Assembly (NCBI RefSeq): GCF_019649055.1
Contig: NW_026570388.1
Span: 155,589 to 219,588 of the forward strand
Origin: Paramacrobiotus metropolitanus
Lineage: Eukaryota > Tardigrada > Eutardigrada > Parachela > Macrobiotidae
DNA length: 64,000 nucleotides
Direction: 5' to 3'
The notes under the pieces were generated by a model. The model had not been told where the DNA came from, did not search any database, and was given only the letters and a program-made list of their open reading frames with translations. Each line of letters begins with the position of its first letter. Position 1 is the stretch's first letter. Both the position numbers and the translations under genes were made by a program. This document shows positions 32,779-44,124 of this stretch, one piece after another.

Positions 32779-34188
32779 GCCGAAAGCGCTAGACTTTATA
32801 CACGGTTTATAAATATTTGTCGAAGCTTCTGAGTATCATGTAAACCGGTTTAGCACGTAATTTGCGTTTTGCCAGCACTAATTGTGAAAACCCACAAAGT
32901 CGCTGGTTTTAAAGTCAATGTTCCAGAATGCCGAATTATGTATAATGCCGACATGTCCTGCCCGTAATTCTTAGCTGAACAAGGTGCAGTGTGAGTAAGC
33001 GATGGTTTTTGTCTGGAAAGTGCCATTCAGCGATAGTCAACTGTTTTCGTAAACGGTGATTGATTTCATGTTCAAATTTCATAATTATGTCTATTGTAAC
33101 TTATTTCACACAGACTGTTGCAACAACACTATGAGTTTTGGTTTTAATCGTTAGATGGCATAAACGCACTTTAAGGCACGTTATGCAGTTGATCAGTTTT
33201 CAAATCCAAAGGTCAATACTTTATCAAAAACGGGTGCAGTCACTGCATCGCTTATCGACAAACATATATTACGTACCATATGTGCTCCGCGCTAATAATT
33301 TCAAATATATAGATTGATTGTAGCCTCGTATTTTGGTATACGAACGTTAACAGTTTTCCACTCGTAAGTTTAATGTTGCTGTCGTCTTTAATTAATCAAT
33401 TAACATGCCACAAGCGATACATTCATTGTATTTGCTTTGTTTCATGCTGTCACAAAGCGTTCCCTTAACTGACCCGTTTTCCAATTTTTACGACCATTAA
33501 GGGTACAGCATCTTAGAATCGATACTGACATGCAATAATACTCATTCTCACCAATTAAAAAGCAGCATAATAAACTTACTGGCAGAAACATTTGCAGCTA
33601 TGTCTGATGCGCATTTAATACTGTAGTAAAATATTAGACTACAAAAGAAACTTCGAGTATCAATTCGAAGTTTCGATTTCGAGAACTTTCGATTTAAAGT
33701 GTTAAAAATCCGTTGGCAAACACTCGTAGGATATTTAAGTACGTACCTGTAAATCAAAACATCTAGAGAATGTGGATTCAAATTCTGTCACCTGAGTATC
33801 TTATTTTGCGTACAGTAAGCGATATCGTTTTTCGCGGTAAGGTAAAGAGTGCATTCCATCGAATATCGGTACTGTTTGCTGTGCAGCTATTAACGCCTTC
33901 TGAAAAATATAACTCCGGTTTCTTTTTTAATTTCCGTTTTGCCTCTGACGTTAGCGTCTTAGCGATCCGTGGAATAGCTGAGAATGAGCGCCCCGGAATG
34001 CCTGCGACCCCATGTCGTGCGAGTAGTTTTCCTTGGCGAAATATGAGTCATCAATGACGCTTAAGTAAGAATAACGATGTTTGTAAACCGATTAAATTAT
34101 TAAGCTACGTAAATTATTCGGCATGGCGAAGTCGGAATAATGTTTACAACCTGATTAAACTTCTAAGGTGATTAAATTAAGGTCATGT
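32779..34188. other. Duplicated intergenic DNA upstream of receptor H
   Basis: Parts are homologous to the region upstream of receptor E (for example 32940-33200 to 22940-23220 and 33545-33660 to 23640-23760). The 95-aa ORF at 33770 lies in this duplicated DNA and is not conserved as an ORF near receptor E. Ends with two copies of the upstream motif. Confidence 0.55.
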
Positions 34189-35885
34189 CTACGCGCGAGA
34201 GTACTCACGCGCGTAGCACTTTGTCTACGCGCGAGAGCTCCTGCGCGTAGTAGTTTGACTATGCGCGAGAGCTCTCGCCCGTCGTAAAACTTGAGTAGAA
34301 TCAGCTACGCGCGAGAGTTTTGTTGTTTTTTATTTTCATAAACGAGCAATAATAAACTAAAATTTGGCACAAATGCCGCATCATTACAGATAATAATTCT
34401 AAAATCATCATTTGAGTTCAGAGAGCACTATCTCTTCGTTCAGGCGGCAGCTTCACTGCTTTTCTCCATCGCTTTGGCTTCTTTTGCGGAAACGCGTATG
34501 CTTTGAAAGGTGATCACTGTCTTACTACGGGTATTTCGCCCCTTTGTTTTTGGCGGTTGCTTCAACACGCCGTTATAACGATTTCGCGAAACCATTCCCG
34601 AAATTTCGGTCCGGGTAGTAATTTGCTGTCTGGATAGCTTTTGCAGCAGCAGGTCATAAGCAAATGCAGACGGATAAATGCTCATCACCGACGGCTGTCC
34701 GTAGACTGCGACGTACTCAATTTCGACTTGACCGTTTGAATCCGAGAAAACAGAACAAACGAAATAGTTGCAACTTCAGAAGATCTGTTGGCAGTTGTCC
34801 CGTCGAGCAAAAGATCCTTACAGCGTCAGGCTTCAGACAGTCGTACAGTGCGCACACGTGGGAGAAACAGCAGACACTGACCTTAGACGACTCTCGCGGC
34901 AGACTCAGTAACTGCAGTGCCCAGTGCTTGGCCGACTTCGGAATCGGAAGGCTATGCATTACCACTGCCTTTGCAATGTTGACGTAGTCTTGGTGTTTTA
35001 CTATTTAGCGAGGCTTGCCTGCGTTAAAATCTCGTCCTCCCGACAGCCCAGTCGTTTTTCCTTGCAAATTCTCGTCTCTTGATTAAAACTGTCTTTCGTG
35101 ATGACTGTCGCGAACATTCTCGTCGGCCGACGCGTCGCGTTGATGGTACCTACTACCCGCGATGATACGAGGCGGTACGCGGGTGATGAAGAGCCCGGTG
35201 TCAACTTCCGTTGCGGACAGTTCTGTTCTCCGGGATATGTTGGACTATGGTGCTTGCAAGGGCATGGTCATGGTCGTCCACGCCGGCAGATGTACGATTT
35301 CCATCATACCGTTAAGAAGCTTCACATGAACGTATGGTTTGCAACCACTCCTGAGCGTCGTTGTGATGGACTTGTGGGTAACCAGCTCGTCTTTCCCGTG
35401 TGGGCGATATTCGCCTCCCTTTTATTAGACTGAGCGGGCGGAACTGTATGGGAAAGTTGCATGGTGCGGAAGTGTTTTCGATGTCCTCGCGTTTCCTCCA
35501 GGGTTTGCAAAAACTTGGTTGATCAGTTGTCCTTGATCTTGGACAACTTTTACAGCTGCTTCGTATGACATAAAACGACCTCCAGTTTTAAGCAAAGGCG
35601 AGTCCAATTTAGAGGAGTAAATTACAACCGTCACAAGTACCGGTAGGTAGCATAAACTGCTTAATTGTGCCGTCTTGCACACAGTCCTGGTACATATGCA
35701 AGAAATTATTCGGACACTAGTATAACATTAATCTTGACCTTGGTTGTTAATTCAAGTATAATAATAGTCAGTTCAAAATCGATAACCTTCTAATTTCGGT
35801 AACTTGCGCCCGTGGTTATTTGACATTGCGCGAGAAACTCTCGCGCGTAGTCAAAGTACTACGCGCGCGGTACTCTCGCGCGTAG
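34189..35885. mobile_element. 1.7-kb element with CG-rich inverted ends (CTACGCGCGAGAG)
   Basis: Both ends carry the same imperfect inverted repeat of about 56 bp, built from CTACGCGCGAGAGTA, CGCGCGTAG, ACTTTG and CTACGCGCGAGAG. The left end continues with a further copy of the word. The sequences just outside (34127-34180 and 35911-35970) resemble each other and are both versions of the receptor E upstream motif. The interior contains overlapping ORFs of 60-110 codons on both strands (34440-34688 and 34717-34965 minus, 35098-35433 plus, 35425-35682 minus), none recognised as a transposase. It could be a decayed DNA transposon or a non-autonomous one. No clean target duplication. Confidence 0.6.
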
Positions 35886-36389
35886 CCATTTCGTTAAATT
35901 AATAAGCATGAGGAAGTCGGCATGGAGCTTTGAAACTGATAAATTATTAAGGTGAATATTAAGGTAGACATGCAGCATCGACAAAGTGGCATACTGCGGA
36001 AATCGTTAGAGGTATCCCTTTACAGACCCAGTCTGGCGACAGGGTCTTCATCTCACGATGGCATTCCTAAAGAAAAGCTGTAACTGGTTTCTCGAATCCA
36101 ACATTTGTCTTTGTAATACGATACTCAAAACATTGTGATAGCAAATTTTACCGGTCAAATTAGATTCCTACCCTAGAGCGAATGGATTATATAAACTCGT
36201 GGGTTGTAACAATGAGCAGAACTGCAAGTGTAGAACATTGGGCTTTTCCGATTTCGAGATATACTCAATAAATAATATTCTTTTAGCTTTTAAGTTATTG
36301 TGAAATTTATACTAGTTACATGCAACCGCTGTATCGGACTACGATAATACTCCCAATTGTGCAATATACTAAAGCAGCAGCCTAATATT
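35886..36389. other. Upstream region of receptor H
   Basis: Homologous to the region before receptor E, and to 42010-42480 in reverse orientation. Contains the upstream motif at 35911-35952. No gene. Confidence 0.55.
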
Positions 36390-37187
36390 ATGACTTTCTT
36401 CAACAACACTACAGCGCAGAACGCCAGTCATGCAGCCTCCACACCACCCGGCTGGACTCCACTACTATTAACGTCAACAGTCATTGCCTGTGCATGCTTC
36501 CTCTTCAATGTCATCGTATTAGTTGTGCAGCTCCTCCCGCAAACCCGGGTCACATCCTTTACCATCTACCTCATCGCTATCTCCGTCGGGAATGTTTTAT
36601 AGTTAATCGGCGTGCGCCCGCTGTCCATTTACAGCGCGGTCACGGGCGTCTGGCCCGGCGGCTATGCCGTGTGTGCAACGTTCTCGTATTTCCAGTTTGT
36701 GGAAAGCCAAATCCCCGTGTTCGTCCATGTTCTCATATGCATCAACCGCGTGTGGGCGATCACTTATCCCGTCTCATACCGCCGACGTCACAACTTCAAG
36801 ATGGCAGTTTTATCATGTCTGGCAGTGTTGGCATACGTCCACGTTCCGCAGTTTGCCAGGTTCGTATTGGAATACTTTTATTACAGTCCACCGGTTAAGC
36901 CCACTGACTGCCAGCCCGGTGCCGGAGGGATACTGATTTGGCGACGCATCGATACCGTACTCCATCGCGCCGTTCCCTGTGTTCTGGTTTTAGCTATTCA
37001 TGTTTATATCATTTTCAAACGGTGGCAAAGGAAGCGCGAACGGCAGGTTATAAATCCAGCCGGCGGGTCAGAAAGGTCACCAGGGATGGTGCCCCGTTCG
37101 ACAGTTAAGCGACGGCAACGGTAAGTGGAGCCCTTCGTTATTCTGACTGCTACGACAATAACGGTTCTCCTCACCTGGGTTCCTTCG

Positions 37188-37196
37188 AATGTTTAC
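37188..37196 (+). repeat. Target-site duplication, left copy (AATGTTTAC)
   Basis: An exact 9-bp match to 40424-40432. It falls in the receptor's conserved NVYW codons, so the pre-insertion sequence is clear from paralogs, and removing one copy plus the element restores the alignment. Confidence 0.88.
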
Positions 37197-40100
37197 AACT
37201 TCTAATTGTCACAAGTAAAATACAGCAGTAGAACGCCAAGCTGCTTATTTTATATCTTCCTCGTTGGAAATATTTCCCCTTCTGTGGATTAACTTGCAAG
37301 TGACTAAATTTCCCAGTTCACCAAATCGGGGATCGATCCCTCTTGGTTGAAAGGGTGGCCAGGAGGATCTAAACGTGGTGCGGATTCTCACTGGCGAGAC
37401 CGTGCCTCATTACGGGTCCGGCGGGCCTGATCCTCCTAGGTATCCAGCGTCCATACAATCACTCCAGGTCAGTCGCTTTCCTTTAGATCCTTGATTCCTC
37501 ATGGCCGCCGACAAGGAACCTTGCCCCTTTTGTCAGAAATTGTATTGTAGGGGAGCTGGCCTTGCAAGCCACATGCGTGCCTGCAAATCACGACCAACTG
37601 GATCTGCTCCTCCGCCATGGGTAACAACTCTAACGGAGCTGCGCTACGCCGCCTGCACCGCCCAAAGCAGCTCCAGATTTTCGTCCCACCAAAGAGAGAA
37701 TCATGCGGCGTATCCCACACGGCGCAAGACCGACCGCCAGAGCTTCACTGCAGAGGACCCTTTTACGAGTGGCGAGCCAGAACGACAGCAGTTCCTGGCT
37801 AAAGTTGCTAGCGTTTGCCCCTAACGCTCTTCGGCTTCCTGCTAAAACGAAATCCGAGCGCGCTGTTTCCTTGGCAACAGCAGTGAAGAAAAATCTGGAT
37901 CTTTTCGACCGCGACATTGAGATCCCTGCTTCACCACCCCCGCCACCCCTGAACCCCAAGAAGAAGCGGAACAGTCAGGATGATCTCGTTCGTCAAGTCG
38001 GTCTCAAAATTGACGACGGATCTGTCTCTGGCGCAATGCGTGTTATTTCGTCTACGGATTCGGTCGCAGCTGTTAATGCGGATGTTCTCGATGAGCTCAG
38101 GACGAAACACCCTAAATGTACGCCCCCCATTATGGCTCCGCTCGACCCTGGATCTGCAGCGCCACCTATATCTGCCGCAGACGTTTTTGCAGCAATTCAC
38201 AGCTTCCCACGAGGTTCTGCCGCTGGGCCAGACGGTCTGCGGCCGCAACATCTTCTGGACATTGTAGGCCCAAATATGGATGTCCACAGCAGTCAATTCT
38301 GTGAAGCTCTGGCATCTGTGCTAAATATAGTTGTTAACGGGAAGATACCGTCCGATATCCGTCCGACCTTTTTTGGGGGAAAACTGATTGCCCTGCGCAA
38401 GAAAGACGGTGGCCTACGTCCCATTGCGGTTGGATTGACGCTGCGCCGTATAGTTGCAAAAATTGTGTGCACTAAAGTGGCCGACCGTGTAACCGCCACC
38501 CTCTGTCCACTGCAGCTAGGATTCAACATTCGTGGTGGATCAGAGGCCATTGTCCACGGAACCCGAAAATTCGCCGAGTCTGATCCTGAGACTGTAAAAG
38601 CTATTTTGAAGATAGATTTTAGGAATGCGTTTAACACAGTTTCAGAGAAGCCGTGCTGAACGCCGCTCATGCACATTTCCCGAATACAGTGCATTCCTAC
38701 AGTCAGCATACGGATATCATTCGTCTCTGTTCCTGGACCAGTATAATTTGTCATCTGAATCCGGTGTACAGCAGGGATATCCATTGGGACCATTACTATT
38801 TTGCCTAGTTCTGCACCTTTAGTGATCACTCTTACCACGGAGCTCAACGCATGGTTTTGGATGACGGGACGTTAGGCGGTTCTCCTGCTAGTGTGCTGGC
38901 CAACTTTGATCGGATTATTGCAGAGGCACACTCCATCGGGCTGGATGTCAACATTGCCAAGTGTGAATTATTTGTCTGCGGAGGGACAGAAAGCAACCAA
39001 CAGCATGTGACTGCTGAGTTTATTGTACGACACCCCAGCTGCGTGTTGTATCAAGCTCCACTTTGACGCTGCTCGGAGCCCCGTGTTGGATGACGCGATT
39101 GGGCCATCGCTCATTGAAAAAGCTGCAACACTGACAAGAATGTGCGAGCGACTTCAACTGTTTCCACGTCACCATGCGTTGTACCTTCTCAGGTTTTGTC
39201 TTGGCGCGCCAAAAGTCATATACATGTTACGATGTTGTAATGCGTGGAAGTATCCAGAGAAACTGTACGAGATAGATGAAAAGTTACGCTCCTGTTTCCA
39301 GACGCTGTGCAACGTAAGAACCGCTCATGATGACTACCCGTGTTGGCGACAGGCTAGCCTTCCCGTTTGCAGAGGCGGTATTGGGATACGTCGGTCGGAG
39401 GAATTAGCACTTCCAGCCTTTCTGGCTTCGATTTTCTCCGTATCCGATATGGTATCCTTATTACTACCTGGACATGCGGCCGTCGACCTCACAGGCGCTC
39501 TCGAGTTGTGGAAGAAAAACGCCCGACAACCTGAACTGCCTGAACCTAATTTCCGTAAGCAACAGAGGACCTGGGACATCCCAATGTGTAACATATCTTT
39601 GTCCACGCTGCTGAGATTTACCGCGACGACGAAATTAATAAAGCCCGCCTTCTTGCCCAGTCAACACCAGAAGCCGGCATCTGGTTAAATGCATTGCCTT
39701 CTGCCCATATTGGCAACCTCCTTGATGACGATACTCTGAAAATCTCCGTCGGTCTGAGACTTGGAGTTGCAATATGTGAACCCCACGAATGCATGAAGTG
39801 CCAAAAGCATGTAGACAAATACGGACACCATGGTCTGTCTTGCGCGTTCTCTGCTGGTAGACTCCCACGACATGGTAGATTAAACGACATCGTTTGTCGC
39901 GCGTGTGTTTCAGCTGGGATTCCGGCAAAACTGGAGCCACGTGGCACGTCGCATTCGTCTAAACGACGCCCTGACGGATGCACAACTTTTGCCTGGCAGA
40001 GAGGGTTGTGTTTAGCGTGGGATGTCACTTGCGTAGACACTGTTGCCCCTTCTCACATCAAGAAAACAGCAACTCACGCAAGTGCGGCTGCGGTGGAAGC

Positions 40101-40423
40101 AGAACAGAAGAAGTCTCAGTTGTACTCGTACTTAAACGGCAGATACATTTTTTCTCCAATTGCTTTCGAAACAATGGGCCCATGGGGACCGTCAGCCATT
40201 GCCATCATTAAAGAATTGGGCAAACGACTGGAGCAACACACAGGCGAAAGACGTTCCCATGAATTTCTACGTCAAAGACTGTCACTAGTGATACAACGAG
40301 GAAACGCTGCATCAGTTTTGGGAACGATGGAAGGAGCAGAAAAGTTAAATGAAATTTTCATGTTGTAAAATTGTGTTGTTTTAAGCTGTTGCATAACCGT
40401 TGTACCACAGGTAATAAATGACA
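37197..40423 (+). mobile_element. RLE-type non-LTR retrotransposon (R2/CRE-like grade)
   Basis: A 3.2-kb insertion with a 9-bp target duplication (AATGTTTAC at 37188-37196 and 40424-40432) inside the TM7-coding region of receptor H. The first 300 bp are untranslated. One ORF region follows (37501-40368), then about 55 bp of 3' UTR ending GGTAATAAATGAC without a long poly(A). A single ORF, N-terminal zinc finger, central RT and C-terminal restriction-like endonuclease mark the early-branching non-LTR group that includes R2, NeSL and CRE. The precise clade is not determinable here. It seems nearly full length, since sequence precedes the ORF. Confidence 0.9.
37501..40368 (+). pseudogene. Reverse transcriptase/endonuclease ORF of the non-LTR element
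   Basis: Domains in order: a C2HC zinc finger (CPFC...HMRAC, from about 37522); a linker; RT with AAGPDGLRPQHL, DGGLRPIAVG, motif A KIDFRNAFN, motif B GVQQGYPLGPLLF and motif C LDDG (codons 38857-38868); a CX2CX8HX4C zinc motif (about 39790-39842); and a restriction-like endonuclease with RPD...WD (about 39968-40030). The frame changes about five times (near 37700, 38640, 38825, 39025 and 39690), so it cannot encode the full protein as written. The catalytic residues remain. The C-terminal 50 residues match the truncated copy at 7811-8055. Confidence 0.88.
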
Positions 40424-40432
40424 AATGTTTAC
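40424..40432 (+). repeat. Target-site duplication, right copy (AATGTTTAC)
   Basis: Right-hand partner of 37188-37196. The receptor coding alignment resumes immediately after it. Confidence 0.88.
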
Positions 40433-40997
40433 TTTGGGTTGATTTATCTGGGCTTTCGCATACCATATTGGGTAACTAATTTTCAGGCAATAATGTACCA
40501 TCTGCAGATGCTTTTCGACCCTATGATATGGCTGGTCAGTCTACGATAAACGCCTCGTACTGTTTTTTGTATGCGAAATTGTAATTACACTGTATATTGT
40601 GCGACACGTGTATCGATCGGAAATGCTGATATAAAAAATTTCCTTTTTAGTGGAATAATTACAAATAACTATAAATTACGGGAGATGACAGGTTCTGTAC
40701 TCCTTGTCTTATTTAATTTACGGAAAAGCATGTTCAAATCTGCTTTCGGCTAAATGTTGTTCATACGTTTTGCGCACATTCTTCGATTCGAGTCACTGAG
40801 CAATCAGGTATTGTAAAAATGTGAAAAGCAGCGGTACGTGTTATGTTTCGCTTGTACATCGAGAACTGTTTAATATTATTATTTACATGTAGTATGAGAG
40901 CTTGCACAAGTACACAGATGCTCTTATTATTCTCATAAATACATATTATTACAATGGCACATGTACAGTTGTACTACATACCAAACAGTTCTCGACC

Positions 40998-41563
40998 TAG
41001 AGATGGCAACGGCTGGCTTAACGGCTTATCGGGTGGCTGTGGCTGGCTAAAATAGCGAGCCGGCTCGAAAGTGTCGGCTCACCTATCTGAGCCGGCTCAA
41101 ACGGCTCGGCTTTGAACGCGAGCCGGCTAAGCCGGCTCCGAGCCGGCTTAGCCGATAGTTTTTTAGCGCAGAAAAACGCAAGTATTTTTTCACTAAAAAG
41201 CAAGGTTTTCAGCTGTTTTTGGTTAAAAAAAATAACTGTTTTTCGTCAGTTTTTAATGGAAAAAGAGATCTCTGAAACGAAAATTCAGAGCTTTTTTATA
41301 AGACCATTGAGTCTTCAAGTCTCAAAATCGGCTTTGAACGGGCCAAAAAAGAGAAAATTTTATTTTCTTACACATTTTCCCCCTAATGTGCAAGCCGTTA
41401 GCCGACATCGGCTTACGGCTGGCTCGCGGCTGGCTGAGGCCCTGAGCCGGCTCAATCGGCTCGGCTTGCATCGGCTGCGGCTACAATTTTTGGTCGAGCC
41501 GGCCCAGCCGAAGCCGGCTTAGCCGCGGCTCAAACGGCTTCGGCTGAGCCGTTGCCATCTCTA
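40998..41563. mobile_element. Non-autonomous hAT-like DNA transposon, 566 bp
   Basis: Perfect 8-bp target duplication TCTCGACC at 40990-40997 and 41564-41571. Terminal inverted repeats of 17 bp read TAGAGATGGCAACGGCT and match the hAT consensus YARNG at the tip. Inside both ends are many copies of GAGCCGGCT and GGCTCGGCT. The core is AT-rich. The ORF at 41112-41522 is a by-product of the subterminal repeats, with no transposase similarity. It interrupts DNA downstream of receptor H that is otherwise homologous to that after receptor I. Confidence 0.88.
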
Positions 41564-41814
41564 TCTCGACCTATTGCATTGGCATTCAGCAACGGTGTAT
41601 TCGATATTTTGCAAAACAAACATGCAACGCGCAAGAAATCTAGCAGACAAATTTTTACACAGCATGCAACTTTAATTCGTTGACTGTTCCTTTAAGCCTT
41701 TTCCTTTTTTCGGTTTCAGTAGAATAATTCCGGAACAACTATTACCTAAGTCTGTCCAGCGTCCAGGAGCTAGATTTCTTAAGCCAAATTCAAGCTTAAA
41801 AATTATTTTAAGTC

Positions 41815-41993
41815 CTGTATTTCCAGCTTAAAATCACATAAACCGGTCAAAAACTGTTTGCATGGCTGTAAGAGGGATGCAAGTCCCAGAACGGCATTTG
41901 GATGCTAACGTGGAGTTTCACCCGGTAGACATCCGACCACCCTCTCACCTTACATGGTGGAGCTTCCTGAATATTTAGCCAGTAGATCTCGAT
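41815..41993 (-). pseudogene. Relic of a receptor F-like 3' end
   Basis: On the minus strand it aligns with the last about 60 codons of receptor F (QT(I/V)FD, then RFM in place of PLM, a stop at the Trp codon, and upstream traces of YWAML and MPFW). The upstream part is partially repeated (CGTGGAGTTTCACCCGGTAGACATCC at 41912, and a weaker copy at about 41955). This is the F member of duplication unit 2, now only a fragment, placed downstream of receptor H as F is downstream of E. Confidence 0.75.
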
Positions 41994-42763
41994 ATATCAG
42001 AATACGAAACCGAATGTTCCAGGTTTCCAGTTCTGCATAGTCGTTGTTATAACAATGATTTTATTGATTTTATATGACGCATTCGTTCTTGGAATCTACC
42101 GGTAATTAGATCTGTATCATTTCCTATCACAATATTTTGGGTGTCGTATTATACAGTGCAAGCTTCGATTCGAGAAACCAACTACTGTCTGTCTTCAGGA
42201 GATGCAGTCTTCCGATGGAATTGCCCTGTGACCAGACTGGATCTGTAAAGCAATACCTTTAACCATTTCCGAAGCATGCCATTTTGTGGGTGCAGTCTCC
42301 CTTAATAATTGGCTAACTAATTTAATTAGTTTGAAAGCATTATGCTGACTTCATCAAGCTTAATAATTTAAGCAGCCTAACAGTTTAATCATTTTGTAAA
42401 CATTATTGTGACTTCGCTTTTTTGCGGTGCTCATAATTTAATTAGCTTGATGATTTAATCGGTTTATAAACATCATTAAATTCTAGTGGAAATTCCGTAC
42501 GAAAAACTGGAAATTAGGGCTTTGCGCGTACAACAGGCAGGCGGCGCGTGATCGGCGCCATATGCGAAATCGAAGGTGTATGCCTCACCGGTTCGAGCTT
42601 CCGATAGCCCCGCTTCCACCCGACTGCCCCCGTTATTGCGTTGAGTAACAGAACAGCTGTGACAAAGTTTTTACGAAATTTATATTAGAGCTGCATGCAG
42701 GCGTGTAACGAACTACGACATAACCTTCCCAACTGAGCAATTCTATCGCAGCAGCTTAATATT
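41994..42763. other. Upstream region of receptor I with an inverted segment
   Basis: About 42010-42480 is the reverse complement of the region that precedes receptors E and H, including the upstream motifs and the phrase GGAGACTGCACCCACA (compare 24960 on the plus strand). The last 280 bp are in normal orientation. A GGTTCGAGC phrase at about 42590 resembles a pol III B box but no tRNA folds around it. Confidence 0.6.
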
Positions 42764-43681
42764 ATGACTTTCCTCAACAACACTACGGCGCAGAACGCCA
42801 ATCAGCCAGCCTCCGCACAACCCGGTTGGACTCCATTACTATTAGCATCAACCTTCATTTCCTGCGCATCCTTTATCTGCAATGCCATCATGTTATTTCT
42901 GCAGTTCCTCCCGAACACCCGGGTCACATCCTTTACCATTTACCTAATCGCCATCTCCCTGGGGAATGTTTTATGGTTAATCGTCGTGCGCCCGCTGGCT
43001 ATTTACAGCGCGGTCACGGGCGTGTGGCCCGGTGGTCATGCCGTGTGTGCCACGTATTCCTATTTCCAGTTTATTATCAGTCAGATACCCGTGTTCGTCC
43101 ATTTCCTCATATCCCCAACCGTCTGTGGGCGATAACCTATCCCGTATCATACCGGCAACGCCATCACACCGAGATGGCCGTTTTATTATGCCTGGCAGTG
43201 GTGGCATACGTCCACGGTCCGCAGTTTGCCAGGTTCATATTGGAATTCTTTTATTACAGTACTCCGGTTAAGCCAACTGGCTGCCAGCCCGGTGCCGGAG
43301 GGATACTGATTTGGCGACGCATCGTTGCCGTGCTCCACCGTGCCGTTCCTTGTATTCTGGTTTTAGCTGTTTATGTTCATATAATTTTCAAAAGGTGGCT
43401 GAAGAAACGCGAACGGCAGGCTTTCAATCCAGCCGGTGGATCAGAAAGGTCACCTGGGATGGTGCGGCATTCGGCAATTACGCGGCGACAAGTGAAGCCA
43501 TTCGTCATTCTTACTGCTACGACAATAACGGTTCTCATTACCTGGATTCCTGCGAATGTTTACTGGGGGTTGATTTATCTGAACTTTCGGTTGCCATATT
43601 GGGTGTTTTAATTTAACATCGACGATTTTCTCTCTGCAAATGCTTTTCGACCCTATAATATGGCTGGTCAGCCTACGATAA
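42764..43681 (+). pseudogene. Rhodopsin-like GPCR, frameshifted (receptor I)
   Basis: Paralog of receptors E and H, starting MTFLNNTT with glycosylation sites. TM1-TM3 are open to 43135, where the loop before NRLWAI has lost a base (LIS then PNRLWA in another frame). TM4-TM6 are open, with CQPGAGGI, KRRQVKP-like TRRQVKP, and LITWIPANVYW in which Cys of CWxP is Thr. At 43606-43609 a T has been added (GTGTTTTAA), creating a stop. After it, TM7 (SLQMLFDPIIWLVSLR) aligns to the stop at 43679-43681. Two frame lesions, both single-base. It heads duplication unit 3. Confidence 0.88.
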
Positions 43682-44124
43682 ACACCTCGTACTGTTTTTG
43701 TACTCGTAGCCGAAATTAAATTATAATATTGTCCTATACGAGTATCGATTGGAAATGGTGAAAATATTGATAAGAAATCTCCTTTCTGGTGAATCGACGG
43801 TGTCGATCTTTGATAAAGCTATCCCCAAAGCCTTTATCAGAATTCCGAAAACCTTGAAAATTCACCACAATCCGTTGTTTTCTAATTGAGCACTTCTATA
43901 GGTATACACTACATGAACAAACCAAACATGTTTCGATCTCTACCATTAGCATTCAACATCGATGTATTCCGTGGTTCACAATCAGCATTTTGCACAACAA
44001 AAACGCAATGCGCACATGAAATGTCGTATTGTTAAAGAAACAATAATTCCTGGAACAACTAGTCAAGGTGTCCATGAGTTAGATTTCGCAAGCCCAGATT
44101 TAAATTAAAGTTATTTCGGTTCTT
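43682..44124. other. Intergenic between receptors I and J
   Basis: Homologous in parts to the DNA after receptor H (for example CCTCGTACTGTTTTTGTA), but without the hAT-like insertion found there. No gene. Confidence 0.5.

Larger units (their letters stand above)
36390..40549 (+). pseudogene. Rhodopsin-like GPCR (receptor H), interrupted by a retrotransposon
   Basis: Paralog of receptor E. MTFFNNTT at 36390 opens a frame through TM1 and TM2. A TGG to TAG change at about 36601 (compare GTTTTATGG in receptor I) is a nonsense mutation. The frame is open again to 37124, through NRVWAI, CQPGAGGI and the third loop. A six-base addition including TAA follows at RRQ. TM6 reads LTWVPSNVY, so Cys of CWxP is Thr as in receptor I. 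At NVY, 37188-37196, the gene is split by a 3.2-kb non-LTR element. It resumes at 40433 with TM7 (LIYLGFRIPYWV, FDPMIWLVSLR) and a stop ending at 40549. Dead by three independent lesions. Confidence 0.9.

Noticed and set aside
37501-40368. Host gene with a reverse transcriptase domain
   Set aside because: It is bounded by a target duplication, sits inside a receptor gene, and has a truncated copy elsewhere.
41112-41522. 136-codon ORF inside the hAT-like element
   Set aside because: Its ends are made of the subterminal GAGCCGGCT-type repeats and it has no transposase similarity.
42580-42640. tRNA or tRNA-derived SINE suggested by GGTTCGAGC
   Set aside because: No A box at the right distance and no cloverleaf around it.
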